Of a stretch of 64,000 nucleotides of DNA, positions 63,034-64,000 are shown piece by piece. The stretch is from Paratinospora sagittata (taxonomy: Eukaryota; Streptophyta; Magnoliopsida; Ranunculales; Menispermaceae), in contig JAYMFD010001271.1 in the NCBI GenBank assembly GCA_035771175.1, forward strand, positions 2,542,001-2,606,000, read 5' to 3'. Within the stretch, counting starts at the first letter, position 1; every line of letters starts with the position of its first letter. A program made the position numbers and the translations under genes. The notes under the pieces were generated by a model. That model worked only from the letters and a program-made list of their open reading frames with translations, had not been told where the DNA came from and did no database searches.

Positions 63034-64000
63034 GAACACATCAAATTATAGCTATCAAAGTCTTCAAAGATCAAGTCCTAAGAACGAAGACATATCTCAA
63101 TGCTAATGCCTTAGTTCATTCTTAGGTGTGAATGGTAACCTCTCGATCAATCTCAGCACAAAAACTCTCTAAATTGCAAGTCTTCAATATCACTTGGATT
63201 TAGTATTTGATTTTGAAAAAATATTTTCCGAAAGGTTTTAATCATAATTTCAATTAGTTTTGAATGATTTAAAAGAGTTTGGAGTCAATGAAATGGTTCT
63301 TAAGTGTTAAAATATTAATTTTTCCAAAATCGGGCTATCCACCACTTTGCCAAAATTTTACAAAAGGTAGTAGCGCACTATCAGTGTTGATAGCATACTG
63401 ATAGGGTTGAATAATCAAAAATCAATTTTTCTTAAAAAATTGCCCACAACGCGCTATCCCTCGCTATCCATTTTGATAACTCACTATAAAGTAGTTACCG
63501 TGATCTTTCGATTTTTACTAAAATAGGCAATAGCGTGCTATAGGCCTAGATTGCACGCTAACGGAAAGTCCAAAAAACTCGAGCTCTTGGGTATGTGTAT
63601 ATGGACTTACAATAGCCCGCTATAAGTCATTAGTGCGCATGATACACAACCCAATAGCATGTTATCCAAGTTTGAGTTAGAAATCTCACATTTCTAACGA
63701 GAAAAACGTAGGCCCTTTCCCTTGCTCGATTTTTCCATTCCTTACACAGTTTTGACGGGGAATCGTAACTGAAATATTCTCCACTACGACATGGATGATG
63801 CCCATTGTTTCGCACGGCCAAAACAACTTTAGATTAAACAATGTTTTGAATTCAAATCATTTCCTACTCTCTTGCTGTTTAACCTGCAATTGCTAATTTA
63901 ATAAAGCACTCATTGTCTAATTTTCAAAGATACAACACACACGATTTCAGCAAGTTAGACTGAGCTTTCCAAAGAGTGTTTCAAAAGAAGAAAGTCGTGA
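63034..64000 (+). repeat. Monomer M56 (type 2), cut by the window edge
   Basis: First 967 bp only. 5' half near-identical to M53. The window stops inside GAAGAAAGTCGTGA, so the array continues. Confidence 0.9.

Larger units (their letters stand above)
1..64000. repeat. Satellite DNA array, about 1,183-bp monomer, 56 head-to-tail units, fills window
   Basis: An invariant anchor, TTAGTGCGC, recurs 56 times on the + strand (596, 1777, 2957, 4142 ... 62446, 63630). Spacings are mostly 1,180-1,185 bp, with a 1,152-bp class, a 1,162-bp unit, a 1,171-1,178-bp class, and three short spacings of 617, 611 and 601 bp. No unit is inverted and no foreign DNA interrupts the array. Any stretch over 300 bases here is satellite and holds no gene. 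By eye about two-thirds of bases are A or T. Size and higher-order structure fit nuclear heterochromatin; calling it centromeric or from a plant is inference. I recognise no named satellite family. Confidence 0.97.

Noticed and set aside
1..64000. CENP-B box (TTCG....A..CGGG) in the monomer
   Set aside because: Candidate TTCG sites (TTTCGATTTTTAC, GCTTCGACCCGAATC, TTTCGCACGG) do not match the required spacing to CGGG on either strand.
1..64000. CRISPR array or phage-type direct repeats
   Set aside because: Repeats are about 1.18 kb and contiguous with no unique spacers.
1..64000. Tandem rDNA or 5S spacer array
   Set aside because: No rRNA-like or tRNA-like segment is seen in the monomer on either strand.
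1..64000. Tandemly arranged LTR retrotransposon or Helitron copies
   Set aside because: No TG...CA-bounded LTR pair, primer-binding site, polypurine tract, target-site duplications or transposase/RT coding was found. A transposon origin of the palindrome domain stays only a hypothesis.

Overview
The whole 64 kb window is one uninterrupted tandem array of a long, A+T-rich satellite repeat. The monomer is about 1,183 bp. Fifty-six monomers or monomer parts, all in the same head-to-tail orientation, fill the window from edge to edge, and the array runs past both ends. I see no protein-coding gene, tRNA, rRNA, CRISPR array, transposon ORF, LTR, telomeric repeat or unique flanking DNA. Recurrent short ORFs (61-90 aa on +, 61-63 aa on -) are copies of the same stretch of repeat. 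Their frames shift by indels between copies and I do not regard them as genes.

A satellite of this size with higher-order repeats points to eukaryotic constitutive heterochromatin (centromeric, pericentromeric, subtelomeric or knob). A plant is my best guess, from the long monomer, the A+T richness and transition-type variation. Nothing in the sequence fixes the species or the chromosomal position.

Phase used here: each monomer starts at its copy of GAACACATCAAATTATAG. Monomers are numbered M1-M56. Diagnostic alleles: type 1 (TCTGGAAAATTG then CGCAACGGAAAC) against type 2 (TCTTGGAAAATTG then CGCTAACGGAAAG) in the 5' half; alpha (CTTCCACCCTAATC) against beta (CTTCGACCCGAATC) in the 3' half; a 31-bp deletion present or absent; and left (TAACATGCTA) against right (TAGCATGTTA) forms of a decayed palindrome.

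Layout. 1-17.2 kb (M1-M15): mixed monomers with two- and three-monomer duplications (offsets about 2.36 and 3.55 kb) and a 1,152-bp tandem duplication. 17.2 kb: a junction that removes about 566 bp. 17.2-39.4 kb (M16-M34): strict type 2/type 1 alternation, a 2,336-bp dimer. Inside it lies a 7,008-bp six-monomer higher-order repeat (19,482-26,489) followed by a second copy (26,490-33,528) whose last monomer is chimeric, then a partial third copy to about 36.96 kb. 39.4-64 kb (M35-M56): more diverged monomers with a 3,528-bp-offset duplication (42.5/46.0 kb), a 4.13-4.14-kb-offset duplication that carries the same truncation junction twice (52.18 and 56.32 kb), and further 2.36- and 3.55-kb-offset similarities near the right end.

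Each monomer has a domain of about 300 bp with six degenerate copies of a palindromic decamer, TAGCNYGCTA, plus several hairpin-capable dyads. These are the best candidates for protein-binding or structural function. The main biology visible is unequal crossing-over, segmental amplification and microhomology-type deletion.
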